A stretch of DNA of 64,000 bases from Letharia columbiana (taxonomy: Eukaryota > Ascomycota > Lecanoromycetes > Lecanorales > Parmeliaceae): positions 248,001 to 312,000 of the forward strand of contig NW_023501060.1 of assembly GCF_014066305.1 (NCBI RefSeq), given 5' to 3'. The notes under the pieces were generated by a model. The model was given only the letters and a program-made list of their open reading frames with translations, was not told where the DNA came from and did no database searches. Of this stretch, positions 22,579 through 33,172 are shown piece after piece. The number at the start of each line of letters is the position of its first letter. Position 1 is the first letter of the stretch. The position numbers were made by a program, and so were the translations under genes.

Positions 22579-23727
22579 TTAGAAAGGTTCTATCGGTTTG
22601 TCAAATCCAAGCATGCGATCGTGGATCAGACCTCGGGCCTTCTCCACCTCTTGCAACACTTTTCCAGGCTCCTGAACCATCACCTTCTCCTCGACATCAC
22701 CGTTTGTGAGATAATTTTTCATGACCACCCTAGTCGCCATCTTGCCGTTGGGGAGTGTGATGCGTTCTGCAGCCGTTGTTTGACCCAAAAAGTAAGGACG
22801 CTCAGGGACCTTGGTCCAGAGTGTAGGCCGGTCTGGCGGAAGCTGCGGAGAGCTACTCCCAATAACGCTTTGACGGTCATCCACCGGTTCGGCTGGAGGC
22901 TGATCTGATACCTTGTACAAAGGTGGCCCAGGGCTTCCTACCCCCAAGGGTTTTCCTTCTTCGAAATGCTCGCTTAGCTCACGTTCGGTACAGCCAAAGC
23001 CACCGGAGTCTTCTGAAGCTTCTAAATCCTTGCCTAGACGAATGAAAGCTCCGTGTTCGGTGTCTTCTAGTGTAGATTCCCAGCCCCTCAACGCACCGCC
23101 GGTGATAAGAGACGCCATCCATTGGCCCCGATCTTTGTGTCTACTAGCCGACCAATCTCTGCGGGTTTCTTCCATGGCCTTGAAGGTCATGGCGACTGCG
23201 ACGCGAAGCTGCATCATTTCTCGCATCTCGTTGACCGTCTGGTCCAGCCAGGAAATGATGGAAGAGTCTGTCTGATATTCCGGAGACTTGGCGTTGCTGA
23301 GAGTTGTCTGCGCGAGACTAAAGACGTGGGCATCTCGTGTATTCAACTTGTTGATCTTTTCGATGCAGTGATTTGCCCTTTCCCAACTGAGTTTTGCAGC
23401 AACAGCCTTTTCTTGCTTCCTACTTTCATAGCTAATCATTTCGACACCAGACTCCAGAGCGAGTAAGTCTTCGAAAGCGTTGCGCCAATCGCGCTTTGGG
23501 AGCTCCTGCTCAACCCGAAATGGAGAGTATGGACTTCCTACTATGTATCCGACAGGCCATAACTGTGGACTCAACTGCCATTCCTTCATGAACTGGCGCA
23601 GTCTATCACCGTATGCTACGTTCTCTGTGTTTTGAGATGGCTCGAGAACAGAATTCTTGCATTTATCGCAGAGCACTGAGCCTGGATCTGGGCCTGAAGA
23701 CGGCCCAGGACCAGATGTAGACGCCAT
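22579..23727 (-). CDS. Hypothetical protein, 382 aa
   Basis: This is a single exon starting MASTSGPGPSSGPDPGS, followed by a Cys pair (LCDKCKNS). The middle is helical with many charged and Trp residues (WSASRHKDRGQWM). A Pro-rich linker lies near residues 265-300, and the C-terminal part has a small beta-rich stretch (LPNGKMATRVVMKNYLTNGD) of the kind seen at the end of fungal proteins with hairpins of 'KxxLPxGxxxTxVVxKxxxxDG' pattern. I do not recognise a named domain. The start is the first ATG of the frame with a clean upstream stop. It lies 257 bp from the foldback element. Confidence 0.7.
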   Translation of the reverse strand: MASTSGPGPSSGPDPGSVLCDKCKNSVLEPSQNTENVAYGDRLRQFMKEWQLSPQLWPVGYIVGSPYSPFRVEQELPKRDWRNAFEDLLALESGVEMISYESRKQEKAVAAKLSWERANHCIEKINKLNTRDAHVFSLAQTTLSNAKSPEYQTDSSIISWLDQTVNEMREMMQLRVAVAMTFKAMEETRRDWSASRHKDRGQWMASLITGGALRGWESTLEDTEHGAFIRLGKDLEASEDSGGFGCTERELSEHFEEGKPLGVGSPGPPLYKVSDQPPAEPVDDRQSVIGSSSPQLPPDRPTLWTKVPERPYFLGQTTAAERITLPNGKMATRVVMKNYLTNGDVEEKVMVQEPGKVLQEVEKARGLIHDRMLGFDKPIEPF

Positions 23728-24160
23728 AAGAATGGCCGGAGCGCCGAGCGGTCAATTACAATAGGAAGTTGTTGGAGATGACATGGAGAGTATCACATAC
23801 TGTCAACGCGCACGACTCCGAAGTTGAGTTATTGACGAGATTCAAGAAAATACATGAATAACAGAGAAAAAATCGCTCTCGCGTCGACGCCGATCTCCCG
23901 CTCTAGTTGATGGGGGTTGCCTAGCCAACATGACTAGTGGGCCTTGGCCACAGTAGATATCTGGCCTTGCACCAGCCTTACATAGTTCAGTTATCCTTCT
24001 ACCTCTGGACAGAAAATAAAAAGCACCGCAACACCATTCTACCAGCGCCATTAGGAATCGAACCTAATACGAACTAAATATCTCCAACATGGCCCTTGGT
24101 TCTTTTTTTCTCTCCCCCGGGGAAAAAAAAATCGGACGCCAAGACATGGGTCCAGGTAGG
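23728..24160. other. Intergenic region bordering the AT-rich block
   Basis: Near 24,041-24,070 the minus strand shows a 5-bp stem and 7-base loop resembling a tRNA T-arm with a B-box-like GGTTCGATTCC, but no anticodon arm or matching acceptor 5' half was found. A run of A follows a CCCCGGGG palindrome at 24,115-24,122. Confidence 0.4.
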
Positions 24161-25336
24161 CCTCATTGGTTTCCTTTCTTATTATTTCTTATTTAGATAT
24201 TTAATCGTTAATAGTCCTTACTATCTAATAATATAGCGAAGAATATCGCGGTTATTATAAATCTATAATAGATTATTAGCGTCGATTAACTACGTAATTA
24301 GATCGATAAGAAGTCTAATTAATTTCTTATTATACTCCGCGACCTTCGCTATTAACGAGATTAGTTTCGAGATATAGCTAAATAGTATATTAACTTTAAA
24401 ACTGAGAAGGATAAGATAGTAAACTAATAAGATAAGGCTTAATAACGCTTAAAGTAAGTTAGTATTAAGGTCGAGAAGCTATAAGAATAGAATAGAGAGC
24501 TTCGATAATAGCTAATAGTAATATAATTAAATATACTTAGAAATCTATAAATCACCTCTAAAATACAAGCGTTAACTCTAATAAAGCCCGTTTAAGTTTT
24601 ATACTCTATCTATAGAAAAGAGAAGTCTATTAAGCTATCGAATTCTCTCTTCTTTATTAACGATAAAAACCCCGTATAAGAGAATTAGTTAGTTAAAATA
24701 AAGGAAAAGTTATTAGATAATAAGAATTACTATCTTATCGAGACGTTTTAGATTATTTATCTCCTATTACGTATAGATAGAGAAGCGATTATTTATACTC
24801 TAAATAGAAGACGTAGAGGTATTATAAACCTCTATACGTTAGTTAGCGAGGTTATAAATCAACTAACTAAGATCTATAAAGAGATAAATCGTCGTAAAAA
24901 AGTAAGATATAATTATAATTCTCTTTAATAGATAACTTAGCCCTTTAATAGATTTTATATAGAACTTATTAGACTCGGTTTCATACTTAACTATAACGAA
25001 ATCTATTTGAGGAATAATTTAAATATTAAGCTACGAATATATATTCGACTTTACTTTATTTTTATAATTCTTTCTAATTATAAGTCTATATCTCTAAAAG
25101 ATATTAAGAAATATCTTATAAATAATAATAACTTATAGTGTATAGGCTATAAACTATATCTAGCTTAAATCGTCGATAAAACGACTTCTAAAACTACTAT
25201 AACTCGGATAAGAAAAACGATTACCGTTATAATCGAGGATTATACATCTTTCACTACTAAATCGAGTACTTATACCTCAAATACCTTTTAGAGTATATCG
25301 AAAGCGATAGCCGATATAGATTTGAGGAACTTAATA

Positions 25337-25381
25337 TATTTTAATTATAGAAAGACGAGCTATATAAAGCGTAATTATTTA
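25337..25381 (+). pseudogene. RIP-altered gag zinc knuckle
   Basis: The translation reads YFNYRKTSYIKRNYL. The spacing fits a CX2CX4HX4C knuckle in which the three Cys and the His positions now read Tyr, as G:C to A:T changes would produce. Its place upstream of the polymerase domains fits gag. Confidence 0.65.
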
Positions 25382-26234
25382 ATATAGGGATAGATTAACG
25401 CTAATAAGAAGGCCTTATAGAAGATAAAAATCTATAAATTTATTATCGATAACGAATATAAGATAAATCTACTAGCCGACGCTTATGAAGTCTCTAAAGA
25501 TTTAGAAAACGAATAGCCTCTATTAAAGTCACGGTAAGGGGAACCTATAACGTATATCTATTAAATGCTTCTAATAATTCTTTAGCACGCCGTCCTTTTA
25601 GAATATAAGTAACGCTATCGTCACAGAAACGGAAATACTTACTTCAAAACGCTCTTATCGATAATGAATATACTAGAGCATATATAGTTATTAATGAGTT
25701 TCTGGTTTATAGGGTTTGCGAAGAATTGCTATTGGAACCGATTTCACTATCGAAATCTAAATCTCTGAAGGGTTACGATAGCCGGATCGCGAAGAAGCTT
25801 ATTACCCACTGTCTACTTTTGATAATGATAGTAAATAATTATTAAAAGAAAATATATTCTATACTCATCGCCCCCCTTACATATAATATAATTCTAAGAA
25901 AACTATAAATGAATAAGTATGGGGTGCTCCTCGATATAATGAAAGATAAGATTCTTTTTATACCAGACCGCTGCAATCATAACGATAACGAGACCTCGAC
26001 AGTAGAGGATCTCGCTATCTTACCAGATTTGAAACCGAAACCCCCTACCCTATAGGCTATCTTAAAGAAAAAACCTCCTCCCCAATCTATATATAACGAC
26101 GACTCGAATATTTCTAGCGAATTAATTAATGAGAAGAGGTTAATATCTACTTCTCGAGACGTAAGATAAAAACGAGATATAGATTTATAATCTATTAATA
26201 TCGTCGAAATTAGTATTATATTATACTATCAACA

Positions 26235-28460
26235 AGTAAAGGCCCATGAATTAAATTCATGGAGTTGGATTTTTCATTTTTCTAAGTCAAATGGAGTTGG
26301 ATTTTTCTAAGTCAAATCGAATTTTAGCCCTAGCCCTAAGTCAAATCGAACTCTGATCGCTTGCTGTGCGTTTTTGACCTACTTCCACCACTACAAAATT
26401 GATTTAATCTATGTGGTATACAGGCATATATGTGCGGAGAGAGGTACGCTAAGGCCTGATTGATCCGTAATAATTGCCCACAAAAAATAGAGAAAGGCCA
26501 TGTTCTTATGGCAAGAAGTATCGAAATACCGGAAAGAAATGGAGACAACGTGCTAATTAGTGGTGTGAATCTCACAATATCTCCTGCCGCAGTGAAATTT
26601 TTCGAATAATGAAATAGCTGTAGACATCGGATGGTTTTAATTCGTTTAAATATGCATTGGAGAGCATATGACGTGGGATCTTGGAGAGCTGAGCCGTGTT
26701 CTTGGTGCTGGGGGCCTTGTTGCCGCTTGGTTTCTCCGCAGTGTTCTCCGCATTTGCCTGTTGTAGTTCCTCCTCTTGCTCCTCCTCTTGTAGAGTATCA
26801 GACTGAGTGGCTAGCTGAGTGGCTGACTGAGTGGATGACTGATATGACGTGGGATCTTGGAGAGCTGAGCCGTGTTCTTGACGATGGTGGCCTTGTTGCC
26901 GCTTGGTTTCTCCGCAGTGTTCTCCGCATTTGCCTGTTGTAGTTTCTTCTCTTGCTCCTTCTCTTGTAGAGTATCAGACTGAGTGGCTAGCTGAGTGGCT
27001 GACTGAGTGGATGACTGATATGACGTGGGATCTTGGAGAGCTGAGCCGTGTTCTTGACGATGGTGGCCTTGTTGCCGCTTGGTTTCTCCGCAGTGTTCTC
27101 CGCATTTGCCTGTTGTAGTTCCTCCTCTTACTCCTTAATGCAGTGGGGATGACAGGCTAAGTTGCAGTGGTGTTCTCCGCTTGCTGAGTGATGATTTGAT
27201 GTGGAACCGTGGAGAGCATGATGTGGGATCTTGGAGAGCTGAGCCGTGTTCTTGGTGCTGGGGGCCTTGTTGCCGCTTGGTTTCTCCGCAGTGTTCTCCG
27301 CATTTGCCTGTTGTAGTTCCTCCTCTTGCTCCTCCTCTTGTAGAGTATTAGACTGAGTGGCTAGCTGAGTGGCTGACTGAGTGGATGACTGATATGACGT
27401 GGGATCTTGGAGAGCTGAGCCGTGTTCTTGACGATGGTGGCCTTGTTGCCGCTTGGTTTCTCCGCAGTGTTCTCCGCATTTGCCTGTTGTAGTTCCTCCT
27501 CTTGCTCCTCAATGCAGTGGGGATGATAGGCCAAGTTGCAGTGGTGTTCTCCGTTTGCTGAGTGATGATTTGATGTGGAACCGTGGAGAGCATATGACGT
27601 GGGATCTTGGAGAGCTGAGCCGTGTTCTTGACGATGGTGGCCTTGTTGCCGCTTGGTTTCTCCGTAGTGTTCTCCGTAGTGTTCTCCGCAGTGTTCTCCG
27701 CATTTGCCTGTTGTAGTTCCTCCTCTTGCTCCTCCTCTTATAGAGTATCAGACTGAGTGGCTAGCTGAGTAGGGGCTCTTTTTGAGGGCTTTTCAACGCG
27801 TTTATGAGCAGTAGTAGGTAGCTGTTAGGCTCGCTTGCGGCCTCGATTGCCAGTAGTAGCGGATTCGCCGAGGGGTAGCCTGAGAACGATGTTCAGGATC
27901 TAATACGCGTTGAGAGGTTTTAAAATAGGGTGATGAAGAATGGGTAGGGGAGGAAGACGCGTCTTGGGAGGGCGTCAGTAGGGGCTCTAAGAGGCGGGTA
28001 AAGGGGTATACATGCCTTAGACGTCGAGTAACCTTTGGGCGAGGAGTACCGAAGACGATTGTGTTTATATTGGTGGAATTGGTAGAATTAATAGAATTGA
28101 TAGAATGGTGGAAGAAGAATGGTTACACAAACAGGTGGAAGGATTATTATCCGATCCCGGACGCGTCTGGTGTAACTATCATTGAATGTCCATTTAATTC
28201 ATTAATAGTAGGCCAAACTTCATAATTTTTACAGCGTTAGAAAGCGCAAAGCGAGCTTTACAATTTGAGGAATTATGAAGTAACTGTAAGTATCGCAAGC
28301 TGAGTACTTCAAAGTGTAAAACTTCTACACACAAATTTTTGATGAGGGAGCTCGGGAGGGCTAGCGGGCTAACTCAGCCGGTCTAACTAAAGAGCGTAGT
28401 AACCCTGAATTGATGATTGGCTGCACATACAAATTCAAGGTTTCCAAGCTCAGCCCTACC
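26235..28460. mobile_element. GC-normal insertion nested in the RIP-mutated element
   Basis: Base composition returns to about half GC between two RIP-decayed halves of the Gypsy element, so this DNA arrived after RIP or escaped it. The left end has a palindrome (CCATGAATT/AAATTCATGG near 26,251). The right part on the minus strand has a Pro/Ser/Arg-rich frame (TPRPKVTRRLRHVYPFTRLL near 28,000) and a basic stretch (NRGRKRA) leading into the minisatellite frame (Gln/Glu-rich). This resembles the C-terminal tail of a DNA-transposon protein, but no catalytic domain is visible. The class is not assigned. Confidence 0.5.
26664..27770. repeat. Minisatellite, about 176-bp unit, six copies with two linker types
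   Basis: The core motif ACGTGGGATCTTGG (or ATGTGGGATC) starts at 26671, 26847, 27023, 27221, 27397 and 27597. Spacing is 176 bp with linker type A (GAGTGGCTAGCTGAGTGG) and 198-200 bp with linker type B (GTGATGATTTGATGTGG). The linker order is A, A, B, A, B, A (partial). Copies 1 and 4 share a GGTGCTGGGGG variant; the others carry GACGATGGTGG. The sixth copy has an extra short triplication (TCCGTAGTGTTC). Confidence 0.9.
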
Positions 28461-28899
28461 TTATTCTTTTATATATACTGATTAGCGCGTAATAAGGAAA
28501 ACCAACTATTTATTCTTATTATAAACGAGATCTATAACTCGCTATTAAAAGAGTTATCTCCTCGAAAGAAACTACGTAATTCTCGCGTATCGGTTAATAA
28601 GCTATATTCTTATAACTTAGAAAAGAAGTATAAGAGGTACTGTAAATCGAATTATCTTATTTAAATTAGCGCTATCAAAATCGTTAGCCCTAAAGATATT
28701 AAACGAAAACTCTCTATCGAGTATTACGACTATTTAGATATTTTTAATAGAACGAAAACGAATAAACTATCACTATACCGCCTTTATAATTATAAATTGG
28801 AATTTATAAAGGTCGATATCGTTAAACTATCGAAGAGTCGAGTCTATTCTATATTAGAATATAAGTTGGAATAAATTAAGAAGTATTTAGATAAGCATC

Positions 28900-29420
28900 T
28901 AAAAAAGGGTTTTATAACACCTAGTTATACTTCGTTCGCATTCTCTATTCTATTTACCGAGAAATTAAACAAAAGCCTACGCTTTTATATAGACTATCGA
29001 AGGCTAAATATTATTATTAAGAGAAATCGATATTCAATTTCATTAATAGACGAGATTCTCGCGAGAATTTAGGGCTGTAAATACCTTACTCGATTAGATA
29101 TTATAGTCGCATTTAATAAATTACGTATATACCCCGATAATAAGAATTTTACTATATTCGTTACCTCCCTCGGCGTATATAAGTATCGAATACTCCCCTT
29201 TAGTCTGACTAATGGCTTAGCCACCTATTAGCAATATATAAATAATATTCTATTCGAGTATCTAAACGACTTCTATTAAGTCTATCTCGACGATATTCTT
29301 ATTTATAGTCGATCGAGAAAGGAATATATTACGTATATTCGAAAGATTCTTTAGAAGCTATAAGAGATCGGATTACAGGTAGATATCCTCAAATACGAAT
29401 TTCATGTTCAGAAGACGAAA
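28900..29420 (+). pseudogene. Reverse transcriptase remnant (Ty3/Gypsy)
   Basis: Frame 3 (codons starting at positions divisible by 3) contains LRFYIDYRRLN, LDIIVAFNKLRI, GVYKYRILPFSLTNGLATY and, at 29,280-29,309, VYLDDILIYS with the catalytic YLDD box. A TAG at 29,229 sits where Gln is expected before another Gln. The gene is not functional. Confidence 0.85.
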
Positions 29421-29689
29421 TTTTTAGGTCTTCTTATTTCGATTAATGGTCTATAAATAGACTCTATTAAAATTTAAGCTATTATTAAATAATCTACACC
29501 TATTAATTTAAAGGAGATATAGGCCTTTATTAGCTTTTATAACTTCTATTATTAATTTATAAGAGACTTCTCGAAGATCGTAAAACTAATAATAAAACTT
29601 ATAGTTAAGAAAGTAATATTTAATTAATTATCGGCCTATTAGAAAGCCTTTTATTTACTAAAGATAGCTATTATAAGAGCTTCGATTCT

Positions 29690-30090
29690 ATACTATTTCG
29701 ATAGATCGAAGAATATTATACTCGAAATAAACTTCTCTAATTACGTTAATAATAGTATTCTATTCTAATATAATAATAACGAAGTCTTATACCCGATAAT
29801 TTTCTATAATAAAAACTTTATTTTAACTAAGTGTAATTATTAGATCTATAATAAGAAGTTATTAATTATTATTTACTATCTAGAATACTAGTATTCTAAA
29901 TTAGAATATATTAATATTTCTATTAAGATCTTTACGGATTATAAGAACTTAATATACTTTACTAAAGAAAGAGACCTAAGCTATCGCTAAACCCGCTATT
30001 TAAATATACTATCTAAATTTAATATTAAAATTATCTATCATTTAAGGCCTTAGAACGTTAAGGCTAACGTATTTATATATATAGCCGATT
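29690..30090 (+). pseudogene. RNase H remnant
   Basis: Stretches such as YFDRSKNIILEI, YNKKLLIII, IKIFTDYKNLIYFTKER and YLNILSKFNIKIIYH follow the reverse transcriptase and match the Ty3/Gypsy RNase H layout. Several stops interrupt the frame. Confidence 0.75.
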
Positions 30091-30399
30091 TTAAGCTAAA
30101 TAGTCTAGAGAATAAACGCTTAAAGTAGTAATACTAGACGATACTTATATCTAACCGCTTAAAACTTAATAATAAAGATATTAAGATTTATATTATTAAT
30201 AACTCTATCTTCTATAGAATAGCTTAGGAAAATAAAGCGAATAAGTTCTATAACGAAATTCGTAAGGTAATTATAAAAGATAAGAATAAACTTCGCGGAG
30301 TTATACTTAATAAGTACTTTATAAAGAATAGAGTACTCTATTATAAGAATCGCTTATAAATATTAGAAGATCTATATACCGACGTTATTCGCGAAGTAT

Positions 30400-31010
30400 A
30401 TAATTAACTCTTATATAGATATTTCGATATAGCCCGTATTTATAAGCTACTTAAGCGAGAATACTATTAACGAGATATAAAAGTTATTATTATTATTTAT
30501 ATTCGAAACTACTATATCTACTATAGATCTAAGACCTCTCGCGATTAAGAATATAATTTATTATAATCTCTATTAATTTCTTAAAAGCGATAATAGAATA
30601 TCTCGATAGACTTTATAACGGGTTTATCTATATTCGATAAATATAACGCTATCTAAGTAGCGATAAATTAACTTATTAAGAAATAATATTATATCGCGTA
30701 CTCTAATATAGATAAAAGAATTATAATCAAAAAGATAGTTAACATATTATTTAAGAAGGTCTTTCGCTTATATAGTCTATCGATATTAATAATTTCAAAT
30801 AGAGGTTCTTAATTCATATTAATAATATGAAAAGTCTTTTATAAACGACTTAGAATTAAGGCTAAGCTATTAATAGTCTTTTATCTTAAAATTAACGAAT
30901 AAACTAAATAGGCTAATTAGAATATAAAACGCTATCTTTAAATATATTATAATTATATATAGAACGATTAATCTAGATAATTATCTATTACTAAGTTCGC
31001 TAATAATAAT
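30400..31010 (+). pseudogene. Integrase remnant
   Basis: A decayed zinc-binding part (RYFDIARIYKLLKREYY, then YIRNYYIYYRSKTSRD with Tyr at the Cys positions) is followed by a catalytic core remnant with DFITGLSIFDKYNAI near 30,608, ILIISNRGS near 30,785, and INE*TK*ANQNIKRYL-like sequence near 30,890. The order agrees with Ty3/Gypsy integrase. Confidence 0.75.
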
Positions 31011-31472
31011 ACTACTTCCGCAGCGATAGATATTCTATTATTCTTTACGAATAAGGGCTTTTACTCTCGAATAAATTTTAGCTTAGATACTATTAACTAT
31101 AATATCACTCGTAAACGTCTTAATATTACTCGAGTAAAAGATATTATTAAATATATATAATAAGTTCTTAATTATATTCGGAATAATATGAATCGCGCTT
31201 AAAAGACTATAGTAATCTAGGCTAATAAATGACGCTAGAAGATTACTTTTAAAGTAAGCGATATAATCTTTCTTAGTAGTAAGAATATTATCTTAGATTA
31301 ATCGTCTTAAAAATTAAATAATAAGAGATATAACTTATTTAAAGTAATAGATCTTATAAAAACCTCGTATCGCTTAAAGCTTTTAGTGAGTATAAAGATT
31401 TATAATATATTTTACTCTAATCTCTTAAGCCTCATATCGATAAACCCCTTATCTAAATAGATTAATCCTCCA

Positions 31473-31630
31473 CCGAAGTACGTCACTGTCGAGGGCCGAA
31501 TTGAATAGATAATAGAGGAGATCATCGCCTTTAAATTCATTAACGGCCGCCTTAAGTACCGGGTGAAATAAGAGAGTCTCGATAAGGACCTTAAATAGTA
31601 TAACTCGAACAATGGCGAATTTGAAAATTG
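31473..31630 (+). pseudogene. Chromodomain remnant, less mutated than flanks
   Basis: The frame reads PKYVTVEGRIE, stop, IIEEIIAFKFINGRLKYRVK, stop, ESLDKDLK, stop, YNSNNGEFEN. The three stops fall at Gln or Trp positions. The pattern (VEGxxEyxVEeIlasr...RLKYrVkW) is the C-terminal chromodomain of fungal chromoviruses. The segment is visibly more GC-rich than sequence on either side. Confidence 0.7.
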
Positions 31631-32355
31631 TTAAGATATGATCGATGATTTCCATAAGCGATACCCGTAAGCAGTCTACTAAGCCCGATAATACCTTAGA
31701 TATCGCGTTTTTAAACGAATTAAAATCGTCCGATATTTTATAACGACTTTATTTTCTTCGCGTTCGCAATTCGATTCCTCAGGCCTATATTACTTTATAA
31801 CAACCTCATTTTAGACTTATTAAGCCGTCTCCCCTTATTAATATAATTCTTAATATATTTCGAAGTTATATTAGATTATACGCGGACCTCACTATCGCTA
31901 TCGCTAGGTATAATCGATATCGATTAGATAGCTTATTACGGAGAAGCCTACATTAAACTAATTTGATATTAAATTAAAGTTTAGCGTCTATAACTCGATT
32001 TGATTCGAGATCTCTCAATTAATCAACTCGCATTATTTTATTAATATCCTTTACGCTAGAATATCAACTCGAGAATTATTATTATTCATTAAAATACTTA
32101 TATTCACTACTCGTCTATTATTACACTAATTCCTTTTAGACTAGGATTTCTATACTCGCTATATCTCTAACTAGCGACGACGTTAACGCGAAGGTTAAGA
32201 TATAAGCTCTCGCTATCTATACTACCGCCGAGGAAGACCGTAGTATTAGAGATTCTAGATACTAAAAGTTCTTTGTTATTTTATTAATTTTTAAGCGAGC
32301 GTGTATATATACTATTTTTACTACTCTTTCACTTATTAATTATAAGGGTATAATT

Positions 32356-32690
32356 CTATAAGGGGGGGGGGATAGTGTTATAATCGTATTCTATATCTCT
32401 CTTAATATATTATTTAGTCTTATAATCTATTAGAGTCTAGCGTATCTTAATAGAGCTATCTACTATTATCTAATATCTTCTATCTATATAGCTATTCGAT
32501 ATCTAGTTATCTTATTTAATATATCTATATTAATATTATATCTATATCGATTCTAATATTACTATTCTCTATTTTAATTATATTTTATTAATATATCTAA
32601 TATTTAAAGTATTAATTATAATAATAAAACTCGAATTTAAATATTTACTAAGTCTTATTAATTATAAATAAAACGTTATACTATTTAAAA
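32356..32690 (+). repeat. Polypurine tract and putative 3' LTR
   Basis: A purine tract with ten G (32,361-32,371) ends in GATAG directly before TGTTATAATCG at 32,376, the expected TG start of an LTR. The LTR body is AT-rich, and its 3' end merges with an A-rich block, so the end is uncertain. Confidence 0.6.
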
Positions 32691-32764
32691 AAAAATATTA
32701 AAAATTTATAAGAAAGACAAAAAAAAAAAAATATTTTTTTAAAATTAAAAATTTTTTTAAAAGA

Positions 32765-32803
<39 letters not shown>

Positions 32804-32904
32804 AAAAAAATAAATTTTTAAAAAAATAAAAAAAATAAAAAAAAAAAAAAAAAAAAAAAAAAATAAATAAAAAAAAAAAAAAAAAAAAAAAAAAATAAAA
32901 AAAT

Positions 32905-32983
<79 letters not shown>
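32691..32983. repeat. Extreme A-rich low-complexity block
   Basis: Nearly 290 bp of almost only A with scattered T, ending in an uninterrupted run of more than 60 A. Then AATTTTTCGC leads into normal sequence. It is adjacent to the retrotransposon LTR. It could be an assembly artefact. Confidence 0.8.
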
Positions 32984-32986
<3 letters not shown>

Positions 32987-33172
32987 TCGCATTTTTAGGG
33001 TTTTTCCCCCCCTCGGGGGGGCTAGTCCATTGACACGAATGTCCTCAGCAAAATAGCACTTACATAGCTAGGTACACAATTCAAGCACTCTACTAAGCCC
33101 CGAAATTGTCCCTAACTTACTCTTGCACCGTTACCATCGAGCTTGTAGCGCCAACTTGCCTCGGGCAGTATA

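Larger units (their letters stand above)
24161..32690 (+). mobile_element. RIP-mutated Ty3/Gypsy chromovirus-type retrotransposon
   Basis: The base composition falls sharply to AT-rich at about 24,165 and recovers at about 33,000. On the plus strand, remnants of gag zinc knuckle, reverse transcriptase, RNase H, integrase and a C-terminal chromodomain occur in the normal Ty3/Gypsy order, followed by a G-rich polypurine tract and an LTR-like start. Stops in otherwise aligned frames are mainly TAG/TAA where CAG, CAA or TGG is expected, and Cys codons read as Tyr, the signature of RIP. The element is interrupted at about 26,235-28,460 by GC-normal DNA. A 5' LTR could not be matched by eye. The order is a family-level fact; the limits are approximate. 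Confidence 0.85.

Noticed and set aside
26631..27716. Plus- and minus-strand open frames across the minisatellite
   Set aside because: They follow from the repeat itself; unit length 176 shifts the frame in each copy, so no continuous protein repeat exists.
24161..32690. CRISPR or other prokaryotic arrays
   Set aside because: The sequence is eukaryotic with spliceosomal introns; the repeats are a transposon and a minisatellite.
32768..32992. Poly-Phe open frame
   Set aside because: It is a translation of the A/T homopolymer block, not a gene.
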